Shown: positions 50,936-59,529, counted from the first letter of the stretch. The stretch: 60,722 nucleotides of DNA from an uncultured Lachnospiraceae bacterium (GCA_947626285.1 CANQRR010000016.1:1-60722); one strand, 5' to 3'. The notes: generated by a model not told the origin, from the letters alone. A program made the numbers and translations.

Positions 50936-51844
50936 ATGGAAAAGAAACAGAGCGATGTATTATCTATCCTGTCACTTATTTTCGGCATTATCGGCTTGAT
51001 AACCTCTCTTATCATCATCGGCTTTATACCGTGCGTTGCCGGTCTTATCCTCGGCATCTTTGCGCTCGTGCGGCATGAGAAACGCGGTATGCCTATCGCG
51101 GGCATAATATGTTCCGGCGTAGGCATCATAATCGCCCCTATCGTGCTTTTCTCGCCCTCTCCCACCCCATCGGGTACTGTGAGCAATAAGAGCGAACAAA
51201 GCGTTGATGCAGACGAATATGAAACGGCTACGGCTGCTGGCAATAAAGGCGAAGAAAGCACTGACGCAGACGAACGTGAAACCCTTGCGGACATGATCGA
51301 CCATGAGATATATGCGGTATCGTCATACGATGATACAATGGCCTATATCCTTGTCACGAACAATGCCGATGTGCCTATTGATGTCAGCACCAACACAAGC
51401 GCCCTTGACGCATCAGGAGCCGTGATCGGCGCATATTCTTCCAGTGAAACGTGCATAGGTCCGGGGCAGTCCTACCCTGTTTACCACTACTTCGAGGATA
51501 TTCCCATTGAAAAAATATCCAACTTTGACTACTCTGTGACGGTTGACCGGAGTAATCATGAGTCGGTTGTGGACGCTGATCTGCAATGGAGCATTGAGAA
51601 CACGACAGACGACAGTGTTATCATCAAGGTAACGAACAACCACGACTACGACATACAATATCTCAGTGCGTGCGCCATGTTCTTTAAGGGCAATACGCTT
51701 GTCGGCTTTGGAGATACCTACATTGACAATGACGAGGCGAACTGCATCTTGCAGTCTGGCGCATCTGTCACTGACGAAATCGAATCATACACTGAGAACG
51801 GCTTCGACCGTGTGGAAGTCTATCTCAGAGGTTATGATCGGTAG
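50936..51844 (+). CDS. DUF4190-like membrane protein with extracellular C-terminus
   Basis: 302 residues. Two membrane segments (about 8-35 and 45-75, with VAGLILGIFALVRHEKRGMP) fit DUF4190. An acidic low-complexity linker (SVDADEYETATAAGNKG) and a beta-rich domain of about 170 residues (FxLYD-like) follow. Probably a surface protein expressed in the lysogen. Confidence 0.7.
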   Translation: MEKKQSDVLSILSLIFGIIGLITSLIIIGFIPCVAGLILGIFALVRHEKRGMPIAGIICSGVGIIIAPIVLFSPSPTPSGTVSNKSEQSVDADEYETATAAGNKGEESTDADERETLADMIDHEIYAVSSYDDTMAYILVTNNADVPIDVSTNTSALDASGAVIGAYSSSETCIGPGQSYPVYHYFEDIPIEKISNFDYSVTVDRSNHESVVDADLQWSIENTTDDSVIIKVTNNHDYDIQYLSACAMFFKGNTLVGFGDTYIDNDEANCILQSGASVTDEIESYTENGFDRVEVYLRGYDR

Positions 51845-51860
51845 AAAGGAGGTATGACGT

Positions 51861-52025
51861 ATGCTTGCCATTGGTATTATCCTTATTATTCTCGGCGCTA
51901 TCGGTCTACTTATGGGATTGATGATGTTCGGAGATATTGGGATCGCGTGTATGGTTGGCGCTTTAGCTGCCCTGCTGTCAGGCATTGGTTTCCTGATTGC
52001 CAGAGGAAAGCTGAAAAACCTCTAA
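51861..52025 (+). CDS. 54-residue membrane protein
   Basis: MLAIGIILIILGAIGLLMGL and a second hydrophobic helix ending KLKNL. AAAGGAGG ribosome site. Two-helix hairpin, function unknown. Confidence 0.65.
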   Translation: MLAIGIILIILGAIGLLMGLMMFGDIGIACMVGALAALLSGIGFLIARGKLKNL

Positions 52026-52156
52026 AAGTCTTTGCCCCTGTGACATGGGGCATTGATTTTTTGCCGTTGATGTTCAGTCAAGCGAACAATATTTGCGATA
52101 TGTTTCATGTGAAACATTCTGCTTACTGAACATTGAAAGATTTCTGAAAATGGGTA

Positions 52157-52200
52157 TTGACATTTGTACTCACATATCGTATCATACATTTGTGAGTACA
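52157..52200 (+). promoter_or_regulatory. Promoter with 10-bp-arm operator upstream of the RHH gene
   Basis: TTGACA, 17 bases, TATCAT. Overlapping TGTACTCACA (52165-52174) and TGTGAGTACA (52191-52200) form a perfect inverted repeat around the -10. Autoregulation by the ribbon-helix-helix protein is likely. Confidence 0.75.
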
Positions 52201-52218
52201 GAAAGAAAGGAGGTTTAT

Positions 52219-52383
52219 ATGGGTACTCGTATGGGGAGGCCGACCGATAACCCCAAGACAGACAGAATAAATATTCGTGTTTCTCCTAGTGAAAAGAAAG
52301 AAATCATGGAGTTTTCTAAGGAACATAATATTGGACTTCTTGATCTGATTAAAAAGGGCATTGAGGCGGTTAAAAAGAAATAG
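52219..52383 (+). CDS. Ribbon-helix-helix regulator
   Basis: 54 residues: MGTRMGRPTDNPKTDRINIR, then VSPSEKKEIMEFSKEHN and IGLLDLIKKGIEAVKKK, a standard RHH fold (beta strand DRINIRVS, helix, helix). Good AAGGAGG ribosome site. Confidence 0.8.
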   Translation: MGTRMGRPTDNPKTDRINIRVSPSEKKEIMEFSKEHNIGLLDLIKKGIEAVKKK

Positions 52384-52507
52384 AGAGTTGCCACCCTAGA
52401 CAAGTGAAAGCAACTCCCTACACTCCACACCACCCACATAAGATGATGGTAAATCTATTCTACCATTGTCCTCTGGGAAATTCAATAATTTTTGGAGGAT
52501 ATTGTCA

Positions 52508-52684
52508 ATGAACAATTCAGAACTGAATGAAGTTGTAAAACAGCCTATGTCCGTTGAGGAAATAGGGGAACTTTATTTTCTCGCCGGACTCGGTGAAAGT
52601 TACCTCAAAACAATAGCTATGGCGTTCTGCTACGGCAAGAAACGCGGAAAGGATAATCATAATGGGAGAGTTGAAAGTGATTGA
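52508..52684 (+). CDS. Small protein upstream of the antirepressor
   Basis: 58 residues from MNNSELNEVVKQPMSVEEIG after GGAGGA. It overlaps the next gene by 23 bases. Helical. Unknown function. Confidence 0.5.
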   Translation: MNNSELNEVVKQPMSVEEIGELYFLAGLGESYLKTIAMAFCYGKKRGKDNHNGRVESD

Positions 52685-53492
52685 GAATGACCTTGTGCCG
52701 GTCTACGAAACAGATCAGGGCGAAAAGGTTGTATACGGCACAGAACTCTATGCGGTTCTCGGTGTGAGGACTCCGTATCGAACATGGGTTGACAGGCGGT
52801 TAGAAGAATGTGACTCCACAGAAAATGAAGATTATACCAGTGTACAAATTTGTACGGTGGCCGGTGGCACTCCACGCAAGGAACATATCATCAAACTCGA
52901 CACGGCTAAAGAGATGGCTATGTTGGAAAGAAATGAAATTGGCAAGCGCGTCCGCAAATACTTCATTGATGTTGAGAAACGCTACAAACAGGTTGCTATT
53001 GACCGCCGCACTCTCTCGCCGCAGATGCAGATGTTTTATGCGATAGCGGACGAACAGGCGAAAATGGAGTTGGAACAGAAACGACAGGCCAAGCAGCTTG
53101 ACCGCATCGAGAAGAAACAGGACGCGATCGCAGAAACGTTCTCAGATACCACCAATGAGGAAGATTTCAAGGCGTGGGTAAACAGGCGCATCGGCAAGAT
53201 CGCTGAGAGCAGCAAGTACACCAACGGCGCATCTCGGTCCGCACGGTATCAGAACGCAAGGGCAGAAAGCTATGAGCGGCTGAACCAGAAACGCCCTTGC
53301 AGACTGACTCAGCGTGTGGCATATGCGAAAGAGATGGCTTTACAGAACGGTGCTACCAAGACGGCGGCGAACTCGATCAACAATCTCACTATCATCGCGG
53401 CTGATAAGGACCTCAGACCGATCTACGAAACCGTGGTAAAGGAAATGATGATCTTCTACTGCGTGAGTGAAGATTGGGCGATTGCACAGTAA
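52662..53492 (+). CDS. AntA/AntB antirepressor with ORF6C domain
   Basis: 276 residues. Residues 1-115 carry the AntA/AntB domain (VYGTELYAVLGVRTPYRTWV and HIIKLDTAKEMAMLERNEIG). The rest has ORF6C features (ESYERLNQKRPCRL). Such proteins inactivate prophage repressors. Starts inside the preceding gene. Confidence 0.88.
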   Translation: MGELKVIENDLVPVYETDQGEKVVYGTELYAVLGVRTPYRTWVDRRLEECDSTENEDYTSVQICTVAGGTPRKEHIIKLDTAKEMAMLERNEIGKRVRKYFIDVEKRYKQVAIDRRTLSPQMQMFYAIADEQAKMELEQKRQAKQLDRIEKKQDAIAETFSDTTNEEDFKAWVNRRIGKIAESSKYTNGASRSARYQNARAESYERLNQKRPCRLTQRVAYAKEMALQNGATKTAANSINNLTIIAADKDLRPIYETVVKEMMIFYCVSEDWAIAQ

Positions 53493-53553
53493 ATTATCCG
53501 GCGCTCTCTGCTCTGTAAGTAGGGAGCGCTGATTTATGCGGAGGACAACAGGA

Positions 53554-54744
53554 ATGAAAAATTTGAAAATCTTTACGAATATCGTTGAGCAGGAGGCTCT
53601 GGATCAGATCAATACTCTGCTATCACAGGAGGCTTTCAAGGACTGCAAAGTGCGGATCATGCCGGACGTTCATGCCGGAAAAGGTTGTGTGATAGGCTTT
53701 ACCGCGAACCTCGGTGACAAGGTAATTCCGAATATCGTAGGCGTGGATATTGGGTGTGGAATGTTGTGTGTCAAGCTGAAAGACCGCGTTATTGACTTTG
53801 CAAAACTGGATAAAGTGATCCACGAGTACGTCCCATATGGGCGAAATGTGCATGAAAGCAGAACGGACAAAGACACTCTGCAGGAGTTGAGATGTTTCCG
53901 TGAACTGAGAGAAGTGCCGTGGCTCATGAAATCACTCGGAACTCTCGGCGGCGGCAACCACTTTATCGAAGTGGATCATGACAGCATCGGCGATCTTTAC
54001 CTGATTATTCATACCGGCAGCCGTAATCTCGGAAAACAGGTTGCCGAGATATACCAGAACCTTGCTATCGATCTGATGTCCGGCAAAGACGAACTGTTTG
54101 AGCAGCAGGAAAAGCTGATTGAGGACTATAAGAAAGCCGGACGGAGAACCGAAATACAGGGCGCTCTCAGGGAACTTCGCAAGAATTTCAAGGCGCACAA
54201 CCCGAATATCCCGAAAGACCTCTGCTATCTGACCGGCAAGTACCGCGAGGACTATCTTCATGATATGGCTATATGCCAGGACTTCGCAAGGAGAAACCGT
54301 GAGAAGATCGCCGAGATCATCATAGAAAAGGCCAAACTTACTCCGTGTGACGCTTTCCATACCATACACAACTACATTGACATGGACTCAAACATCGTGC
54401 GTAAGGGCGCTATCTCCGCGAAATACGGCGAGAAACTGCTGATCCCTATAAATATGCGTGACGGCTGCATTTTCGGCGTAGGCAAGGGGAATGACGATTG
54501 GAACTGCTCAGCGCCGCACGGTGCCGGTAGGATCATGTCTAGGACAAAGGCAAGGGAAACGCTCAAAATCGAGGACTATCAGGACTCCATGATCGGCATA
54601 TACACTACTTCCGTATCTTCTGATACCATTGACGAGGCACCGATGGCATACAAGCCGATGCAGGAGATCGTTGACAGCATTGAACCTACGGTTGAGATTT
54701 TGGATATTCTGAAACCAGTCTATAACTTTAAGGCAAGTGAGTGA
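53554..54744 (+). CDS. rtcB: RtcB RNA ligase
   Basis: 396 residues from ATG 53554 (GGAGGACAACAGG precedes). All RtcB marks are present: MPDVHAGKGCVIGF, VGVDIGCGMLCVK (metal-binding D and C), SLGTLGGGNHFIEV, HTGSRNLGKQV, HTIHNYIDMD and SAPHGAGRIMSRT with the guanylated histidine. RtcB joins 3'-phosphate or cyclic-phosphate ends to 5'-OH ends, as at tRNA introns in archaea and eukaryotes and in bacterial tRNA repair. Here it may act on the interrupted tRNAs or repair nuclease-cut tRNAs. Confidence 0.95.
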   Translation: MKNLKIFTNIVEQEALDQINTLLSQEAFKDCKVRIMPDVHAGKGCVIGFTANLGDKVIPNIVGVDIGCGMLCVKLKDRVIDFAKLDKVIHEYVPYGRNVHESRTDKDTLQELRCFRELREVPWLMKSLGTLGGGNHFIEVDHDSIGDLYLIIHTGSRNLGKQVAEIYQNLAIDLMSGKDELFEQQEKLIEDYKKAGRRTEIQGALRELRKNFKAHNPNIPKDLCYLTGKYREDYLHDMAICQDFARRNREKIAEIIIEKAKLTPCDAFHTIHNYIDMDSNIVRKGAISAKYGEKLLIPINMRDGCIFGVGKGNDDWNCSAPHGAGRIMSRTKARETLKIEDYQDSMIGIYTTSVSSDTIDEAPMAYKPMQEIVDSIEPTVEILDILKPVYNFKASE

Positions 54745-54749
54745 CGTAT

Positions 54750-54781
54750 AAAGGGGCAGCTATCTCAGCCGCCCCTTTTTT
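54750..54781 (+). terminator. Intrinsic terminator after rtcB
   Basis: AAAGGGGC and GCCCCTTTTTT stem (with one G-bulge side) closes the rightward operon. It also faces the leftward genes beyond. Confidence 0.8.
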
Positions 54782-55034
54782 CTATTGGCTCTTTATGATA
54801 TGTACTGATCCACTCTTTCGGGTGGAATCTCTTTTTCCTACGGTTCCATGCCTCCCTTGCCGTGCTTTCCGTATAATGACCTTTTGTGGCAGCACCGCAT
54901 AACTCGCAGCAAACCATATAGAATGTCCATTCACTGTAGTACACTTCCGGCATACCGTTATCCCAATGTAAGCGCTCCATCTTCGCTCTGCCACCGCAGA
55001 ATGGACAGGATAGAAGTTTCAGTTCTTCACTCAT
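54765..55034 (-). CDS. Lar-like zinc-ribbon protein
   Basis: 89 residues from MSEELKLLSCPFCGGRAKME, with CCELCG and the TAREAWNRR end, the pattern of Lar-type restriction-alleviation proteins. Overlaps the terminator at 54750-54781 at its 3' end. Confidence 0.75.
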   Translation of the reverse strand: MSEELKLLSCPFCGGRAKMERLHWDNGMPEVYYSEWTFYMVCCELCGAATKGHYTESTAREAWNRRKKRFHPKEWISTYHKEPIEKRGG

Positions 55035-55311
55035 TCTCGTGTTCCTCCATCTTCGCACCACAATTAGAACAGTATTTTCCTATATCAACACTGTTTTTTC
55101 CACATTCAGAACAGTTTGCACAAAAAACTCCGTTCCTTATCCAATTACCATGCCGAATCGGTTCAGCGTCAACGGTAGGTTGTTCCTCGATACATTGTTT
55201 AATTCCGTTAAGCGTCATGCCTTTTTCAATGCTATTATGTTTTTGCGATACTGAATAGCAATTATCCTCTATACTTTTCATTAGTTCATCTGCGTCAATC
55301 ATTCGTGCCAT
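55027..55311 (-). CDS. Zinc-ribbon phage protein
   Basis: 94 residues from MARMIDADELMKSIEDNCYS. C-terminal CANCSECGKN and CSNCGAKM form a zinc ribbon. ADELM start and QPTVDAEPIRHGNW are typical of a large phage family. ATG at 55311 has GAGGG spacing. Confidence 0.7.
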   Translation of the reverse strand: MARMIDADELMKSIEDNCYSVSQKHNSIEKGMTLNGIKQCIEEQPTVDAEPIRHGNWIRNGVFCANCSECGKNSVDIGKYCSNCGAKMEEHENE

Positions 55312-55313
55312 AA

Positions 55314-55709
55314 TCAATCCCTCTTTGGCTCATATGCTGGCGGTAACGGCTGCCACGCCAATACCTCGTAACAATTACCGCTATAATTCGCCCATTTTCC
55401 ATCAACCGTGCAATCGTCTGAAACAAATGTTTTGTCTTGATCGCTGTCATATACAGTCACTAAAACAAGGTCTGAAACTTTGCATGATTGAATTACGTTA
55501 AATATTAAGTCAAGTATCTCAGTTCTTTCTTCGTGTTCCTTTGGCAGTCTATCCCCTACAGGAATCCACCCATCGCCGTTCTGACTTGTAGTTTTTGAGG
55601 AAAGTACCTCGATTGTGTCGGCGGCAAGTTTCATAATTTCTCCAGAACAACCGCCCTGTTTCGATGCCATTCCCCTTAAACTACATATCAATGCGCTTAT
55701 CTTGCTCAT
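55314..55709 (-). CDS. DUF551-like protein
   Basis: 131 residues, with the DUF551 core GDGWIPVGDRLPKE near residue 45 and YEVLAWQPLPPAYEP at the end. A second DUF551-type protein is at 27178-27846. Confidence 0.75.
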   Translation of the reverse strand: MSKISALICSLRGMASKQGGCSGEIMKLAADTIEVLSSKTTSQNGDGWIPVGDRLPKEHEERTEILDLIFNVIQSCKVSDLVLVTVYDSDQDKTFVSDDCTVDGKWANYSGNCYEVLAWQPLPPAYEPKRD

Positions 55710-55735
55710 TCCTCAACCTCCGGTTTCTGCGTTCG

Positions 55736-55984
55736 TCAATGCAATTCCTCCAATTCCTTTTCCAACTGTTCCTTGATCTTCTGCCTGTTCTCGATAAGAA
55801 GATTGAGTTCGTCAATAGTGATAGGAATATCATAAAAATCTCTCGCCGAGTATTTCGGTCTGCTCACAAACAACGTTATTCCATCTTTATTGTGGCAACT
55901 GAGAGCATTGATCTGATCCTCCGTATTCTTGATCTGCATGATGATTTCGTTTGCTCTTTCAACTGTTTTCCTGTCCATGTTCAT
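55736..55984 (-). CDS. Small coiled-coil protein
   Basis: 82 residues from MNMDRKTVERANEIIMQIKN after GGAGG. The frame is open to 56083 but without a ribosome site. Helical end (LLIENRQKIKEQLEKELEEL). Confidence 0.5.
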   Translation of the reverse strand: MNMDRKTVERANEIIMQIKNTEDQINALSCHNKDGITLFVSRPKYSARDFYDIPITIDELNLLIENRQKIKEQLEKELEELH

Positions 55985-56454
55985 TCTACCTCCGTTTTGT
56001 GATTGATATGTTGTCCGCAGTTCGGGCAATATTCGTATTTCTCGAAACGAACATACCTTGATCCGCAGATTGGACAAACCCACTCTCTATCGCCGTTTTC
56101 ATACTCTGCTATATAGTCCGGCGTTTTGGCTACCTGTTTCTCTCTGGCAGCTCTGCTCTCGTCAATAATACTGACGCTATTGATACTCTGTGTCAGAAGA
56201 TACACCAATTCCTCCGGGCTGAGATGCTTGTCGTATGTAAAGCTGATATTGACCGTATTGGTTTCGTTATCTTTTGCCAGTGACAAATTGGCAAGTTTTT
56301 CGAGATCGACCTTTTCAGTCAGTTCCCTCATGTGTATCAGTATCTCCAGATACGCTATCGCATCGGAAAGGCAGCACACCTTATCGCCGTAGATACCGTT
56401 GAACAACTTTGAACGCCAGAATTTCAGACCATCGATCGTTTTTGATATGTTCAT
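55981..56454 (-). CDS. Zinc-ribbon protein
   Basis: 157 residues. Helical first 90 residues, then REWVCPICGSRYVRFEKYEY and CPNCGQHI form a zinc ribbon. Unknown role. Confidence 0.6.
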   Translation of the reverse strand: MNISKTIDGLKFWRSKLFNGIYGDKVCCLSDAIAYLEILIHMRELTEKVDLEKLANLSLAKDNETNTVNISFTYDKHLSPEELVYLLTQSINSVSIIDESRAAREKQVAKTPDYIAEYENGDREWVCPICGSRYVRFEKYEYCPNCGQHINHKTEVE

Positions 56455-56458
56455 CGTA

Positions 56459-57073
56459 TCATTCCTCCCACTTCAATGCCTGTCCGCAGAAACGGCAGTA
56501 TTTGTATGTCACACGCACCTTTTCGCCGTTGAGTGTAGTAAATTCGTCCACTACATTCTTACAGGTAGGGCAAGTCAGGCATTTGTATACGCTTGACTCA
56601 TGCGTAACCATTTTCGGTATCTGCTGATCCTTTGCTCTCCTGAGTTCGTCAACAGTACCGATCGAGCGGTAAACTTCCAGTTCCTTGTGCTGATCTATCA
56701 ATTCCTGATTGTCAAAGATGTTCCCTATGACCTTGATTTTATCAGCCCAAAACAATATGTCGTTGCGGCGCATCACTATCTTTTCTACCCACTGTATATG
56801 AAATCCAAGATGTCCCCCATCATCGTCCGCTCTGCCCGGATTGTCATATATTCCGAACTTCACAACGCCGATGCAGTTATCTTCCGTATCTCTGACAATA
56901 TCGCCCTCAAAGATGTTCCTACCATTCTCGTCATTCAGGCCAGTCCATTCACACGCCGTTCCCTCTATAAAATCGTAGCACTCAGTACCAGTGTACAATT
57001 TACCGTCTTTGTACTCTTTCTCACGCCACTTTCCATCATCGGCGCATTTACCTCTGAAAACTATTTCACGCAT
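56459..57073 (-). CDS. YopX-like protein with zinc ribbon
   Basis: 204 residues from MREIVFRGKCADDGKWREKE at 57073 (AGAGGAACG upstream). Core TACEWTGLNDENGRNIFEGD and IVRDTEDN is the YopX signature. The tail CLTCPTCKNVVDEF plus YCRFCGQAL adds a zinc ribbon. Confidence 0.85.
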   Translation of the reverse strand: MREIVFRGKCADDGKWREKEYKDGKLYTGTECYDFIEGTACEWTGLNDENGRNIFEGDIVRDTEDNCIGVVKFGIYDNPGRADDDGGHLGFHIQWVEKIVMRRNDILFWADKIKVIGNIFDNQELIDQHKELEVYRSIGTVDELRRAKDQQIPKMVTHESSVYKCLTCPTCKNVVDEFTTLNGEKVRVTYKYCRFCGQALKWEE

Positions 57074-57096
57074 CTTCGTTCCTCTCTTTCTCCACC

Positions 57097-57522
57097 CTAC
57101 ATGAACTTCACGCCGCATTTCGGGCAGTAATTATACGTTCCGTTAAATATGCGACTCCCACATATAGAACACACATAGAAATATTCGTTCCTTTCTGCAC
57201 ACACCACTTTTCCACGCCGTATAGGTTCAGCAAGCACAATAGGCTGATTGTTGATGATCTCCAAGGCGTTTACCTTATCAACTGGATAGCCATGCTTTAT
57301 TGCCATAGCGCATATTTCCTGTTTCAACCTATCTGCATCTATCAGGTTCGGCGTGGTGTGCGATTCTGCCACGTTCTCATAATATGCCAGTTTGTCGATA
57401 GGATTGCCGGTTATGAAAAGGATTGTCTTTCCGTTCTCGATCTTATGCACATCTTCGATATATTCTTTCGGCAGAATATATCTTCCGTCCGGCAACTGCG
57501 TTGTGTATCTGCCAGTACTCAT
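57097..57522 (-). CDS. Zinc-ribbon phage protein
   Basis: 141 residues from MSTGRYTTQLPDGRYILPKE. CSICGSRIFNGTYNYCPKCG lies at the end. The start overlaps the stop of the small Cys-rich gene (ATGA). Confidence 0.65.
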   Translation of the reverse strand: MSTGRYTTQLPDGRYILPKEYIEDVHKIENGKTILFITGNPIDKLAYYENVAESHTTPNLIDADRLKQEICAMAIKHGYPVDKVNALEIINNQPIVLAEPIRRGKVVCAERNEYFYVCSICGSRIFNGTYNYCPKCGVKFM

Positions 57523-57671
57523 TCCTTTTCCTCCCATTCCTCGCAAGTGTCGCTGTATTCTGTCGGCACTCCGTAATACTCCGAATCTTCGTTGTTACAA
57601 CAAAACTCAGCGTTACAATGACCGTCACGCTGCCGCCTGTTGTGTTTACACGTTCCGCATACTTCTTTCAC
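57519..57671 (-). CDS. 50-residue Cys-rich protein
   Basis: GTG start after GAGGTGGCAGA. CGTCKHNRRQRDGHCNAEF and CCNNED supply several cysteines, a probable zinc site. Overlaps the next gene's start by 4 bases (ATGA). Confidence 0.55.
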   Translation of the reverse strand: MKEVCGTCKHNRRQRDGHCNAEFCCNNEDSEYYGVPTEYSDTCEEWEEKE

Positions 57672-57868
57672 TCTGCCACCTCTCTTTCTTCATAGTCACA
57701 GTCCGACAAATTTCCGCAGTCCAGAAACCTATCGAGAATGATCTTCCCACAATGGCCGCAGAAATTGATATGTCCGCATGGCGTTGGCTTTACAATCAGC
57801 TTTGCACAAGTCACGCAAGATTTTCTCTGTACTCTTTCCTCAAATATCTGTAACGGTGTCTTATCCAT
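57668..57868 (-). CDS. Zinc-finger protein
   Basis: 66 residues, QRKSCVTCAKLIVKPTPCGH and NFCGHCGK (six Cys, two His). Overlaps its neighbours on both sides. Confidence 0.6.
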   Translation of the reverse strand: MDKTPLQIFEERVQRKSCVTCAKLIVKPTPCGHINFCGHCGKIILDRFLDCGNLSDCDYEEREVAE

Positions 57869-58304
57869 CGTCCTCTATCCACCTCTTACTGTTCTTTCTG
57901 ATCCAGTCAATGAACGCTTTTTCAAACTTCCAGTATTCTTCCTCACTGTAGGCGAATACCACCATGCCTATCTGCTCACTCGTAAAACCCTGAAAGCAAG
58001 TGCAATATCTCAGTTTTGCGCCGGAACTCTCGAACCTATGGTAATGCACAAAGAATCTGAATGGTTTTGCGTCTGGATTGTAAAAAATCTCCATTACGTT
58101 ATATCCGTCTTTGTTGCATACATAGTGATGGAAAATAGGTATTTTATAGACGCTCTCAAACTCTTTGATCGTTTCTTCTGTGTTCGGGTGATACACAACA
58201 TCGTCTAGTGCAGACGTTTCAAGCGTTTCCAAGTCTTTCCCTGAACCAAGTAAGCGAGATCGGGTAATCTTGCTTAATTCCTTATCATTCTCAATCTTTT
58301 CCAT
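57861..58304 (-). CDS. Paralogue A of a two-gene pair
   Basis: 147 residues. HHYVCNKDGYNVMEIFYNPD, FRFFVHYHRFESSGAKLRYC and GMVVFAYSEEEYWKFEKAF align with the next gene. A long N-terminal part is extra. Unknown function. Confidence 0.55.
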   Translation of the reverse strand: MEKIENDKELSKITRSRLLGSGKDLETLETSALDDVVYHPNTEETIKEFESVYKIPIFHHYVCNKDGYNVMEIFYNPDAKPFRFFVHYHRFESSGAKLRYCTCFQGFTSEQIGMVVFAYSEEEYWKFEKAFIDWIRKNSKRWIEDDG

Positions 58305-58581
58305 CGTCCTCTGTCTCTCCCTGACTGTTATTTTTGAAAAAGTTTATGAGTGCCGTTTCCAATCTCATATATTCTTCCTCACTGTATGCAAATATCATCA
58401 TACCAAGCTGAGCCATTCCGAATTTTTGAAATGAGGTTGCCTCGCCCATTCTTGCGCCAGAACATTCAAACCTCGGATAATGGACTGAAAACTCATAGTT
58501 TTTTGGATTGAACCATATCTCCATTTCGATATGTCCGTCTTTATCGCATACATAGTGATGGAATAAATCTGCCCTATTCAT
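58291..58581 (-). CDS. Paralogue B of a two-gene pair
   Basis: 96 residues: FHHYVCDKDGHIEMEIWFNP, FSVHYPRFECSGARMGEATS and MMIFAYSEEEYMRLETALIN. Clear duplicate of the downstream gene's C-terminal part. Overlaps both neighbours. Confidence 0.55.
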   Translation of the reverse strand: MNRADLFHHYVCDKDGHIEMEIWFNPKNYEFSVHYPRFECSGARMGEATSFQKFGMAQLGMMIFAYSEEEYMRLETALINFFKNNSQGETEDDGKD

Positions 58582-59185
58582 CTTTTTCCTCCGTCAGCTC
58601 ACTTGCTGCATCTTTCCCATACTTCTGAATGACATTGTGAAACAAAACCATGTAGTCCTTACGCATACGGTCATACTCTTTTCGCAAGTCGGTGTGCTGC
58701 TCATGTTCTCTCCTGATAAGTTTGTCTGAATCTCTGTATAATGAGCGGATCATGCTATCTTTCAGCATATCCTCCCACGCCACCGCCACAACCGTACTTC
58801 TGCCGCCGATACTTCTCCGCATGAAGTACCTTTTGTCGGATAAGTCCTGCTTTTTGGCTTTCTTCGCAACCCATGTACTATCATCGGAAACTATGTACAC
58901 GCCGACATGATCCGGTATCTCCTTTATCACTTCTGCATACAGTTCCGGCGTCAGAACGTAGTAATTATAGTGTCCGACAAACGACTTTGCGGCATCACTG
59001 TGGAAATCTGCCTTTGTGACCTTGATCTCATAGCAGCGGAATATGCCGCTTGTGTCGTATGTCATATAATCAACACGCTCTCTGCCGTAGAAACCGATTG
59101 TTACCTCATAGCAGCCAAATACGCCGGTCTTTCTGGTTGCCTTGCGGATCGCTTTTTCAAGGCAAATCGTTTTGTCAGTTTTCAT
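58574..59185 (-). CDS. MmcB-like PD-(D/E)XK nuclease-fold protein
   Basis: 203 residues from MKTDKTICLEKAIRKATRKT at 59185. TSGIFRCYEIKVTKADFHSD carries the ExK of a PD-(D/E)XK core, and DHVGVYIVSDDSTW follows. Helical C-terminus. May be a DNA repair or nuclease factor. Confidence 0.65.
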   Translation of the reverse strand: MKTDKTICLEKAIRKATRKTGVFGCYEVTIGFYGRERVDYMTYDTSGIFRCYEIKVTKADFHSDAAKSFVGHYNYYVLTPELYAEVIKEIPDHVGVYIVSDDSTWVAKKAKKQDLSDKRYFMRRSIGGRSTVVAVAWEDMLKDSMIRSLYRDSDKLIRREHEQHTDLRKEYDRMRKDYMVLFHNVIQKYGKDAASELTEEKDE

Positions 59186-59519
59186 TCGCTCTCTCCACAA
59201 TCTCGGCATCTTCGCAATCCATCTTGTACGCATGGAACTTCTTGGCGATCTGGTTGTGTTTCGTTGAAATGCCCTCATAGTAGGTCATGAACGTGTTTCT
59301 TGCGCGTTCATCGTCCCTCTGGGTAAGCACAACCGTGTCATACAGAGATGATGCTATGACGATGCCGATCTCAACCTTATTGAGCCGTTTCTTGTACAGT
59401 CCGGGGAAAGAACCGTTTACAGACTCATACGTTTTCTGCTTTTCCTCTGCCTCTCCCTCCTGCAGTCTGATCTCTCTGCTGCCTTTTTCATTGTGTAATG
59501 AGTAAAAGTATAACTTCAT
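59175..59519 (-). CDS. Unrecognised 114-residue protein
   Basis: MKLYFYSLHNEKGSREIRLQ start, IGIVIASSLYDTVVLTQRDD middle, helical end with acidic residues. Overlaps the next gene by 11 bases. Confidence 0.5.
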   Translation of the reverse strand: MKLYFYSLHNEKGSREIRLQEGEAEEKQKTYESVNGSFPGLYKKRLNKVEIGIVIASSLYDTVVLTQRDDERARNTFMTYYEGISTKHNQIAKKFHAYKMDCEDAEIVERANEN

Positions 59520-59529
59520 GACCGCCCTC

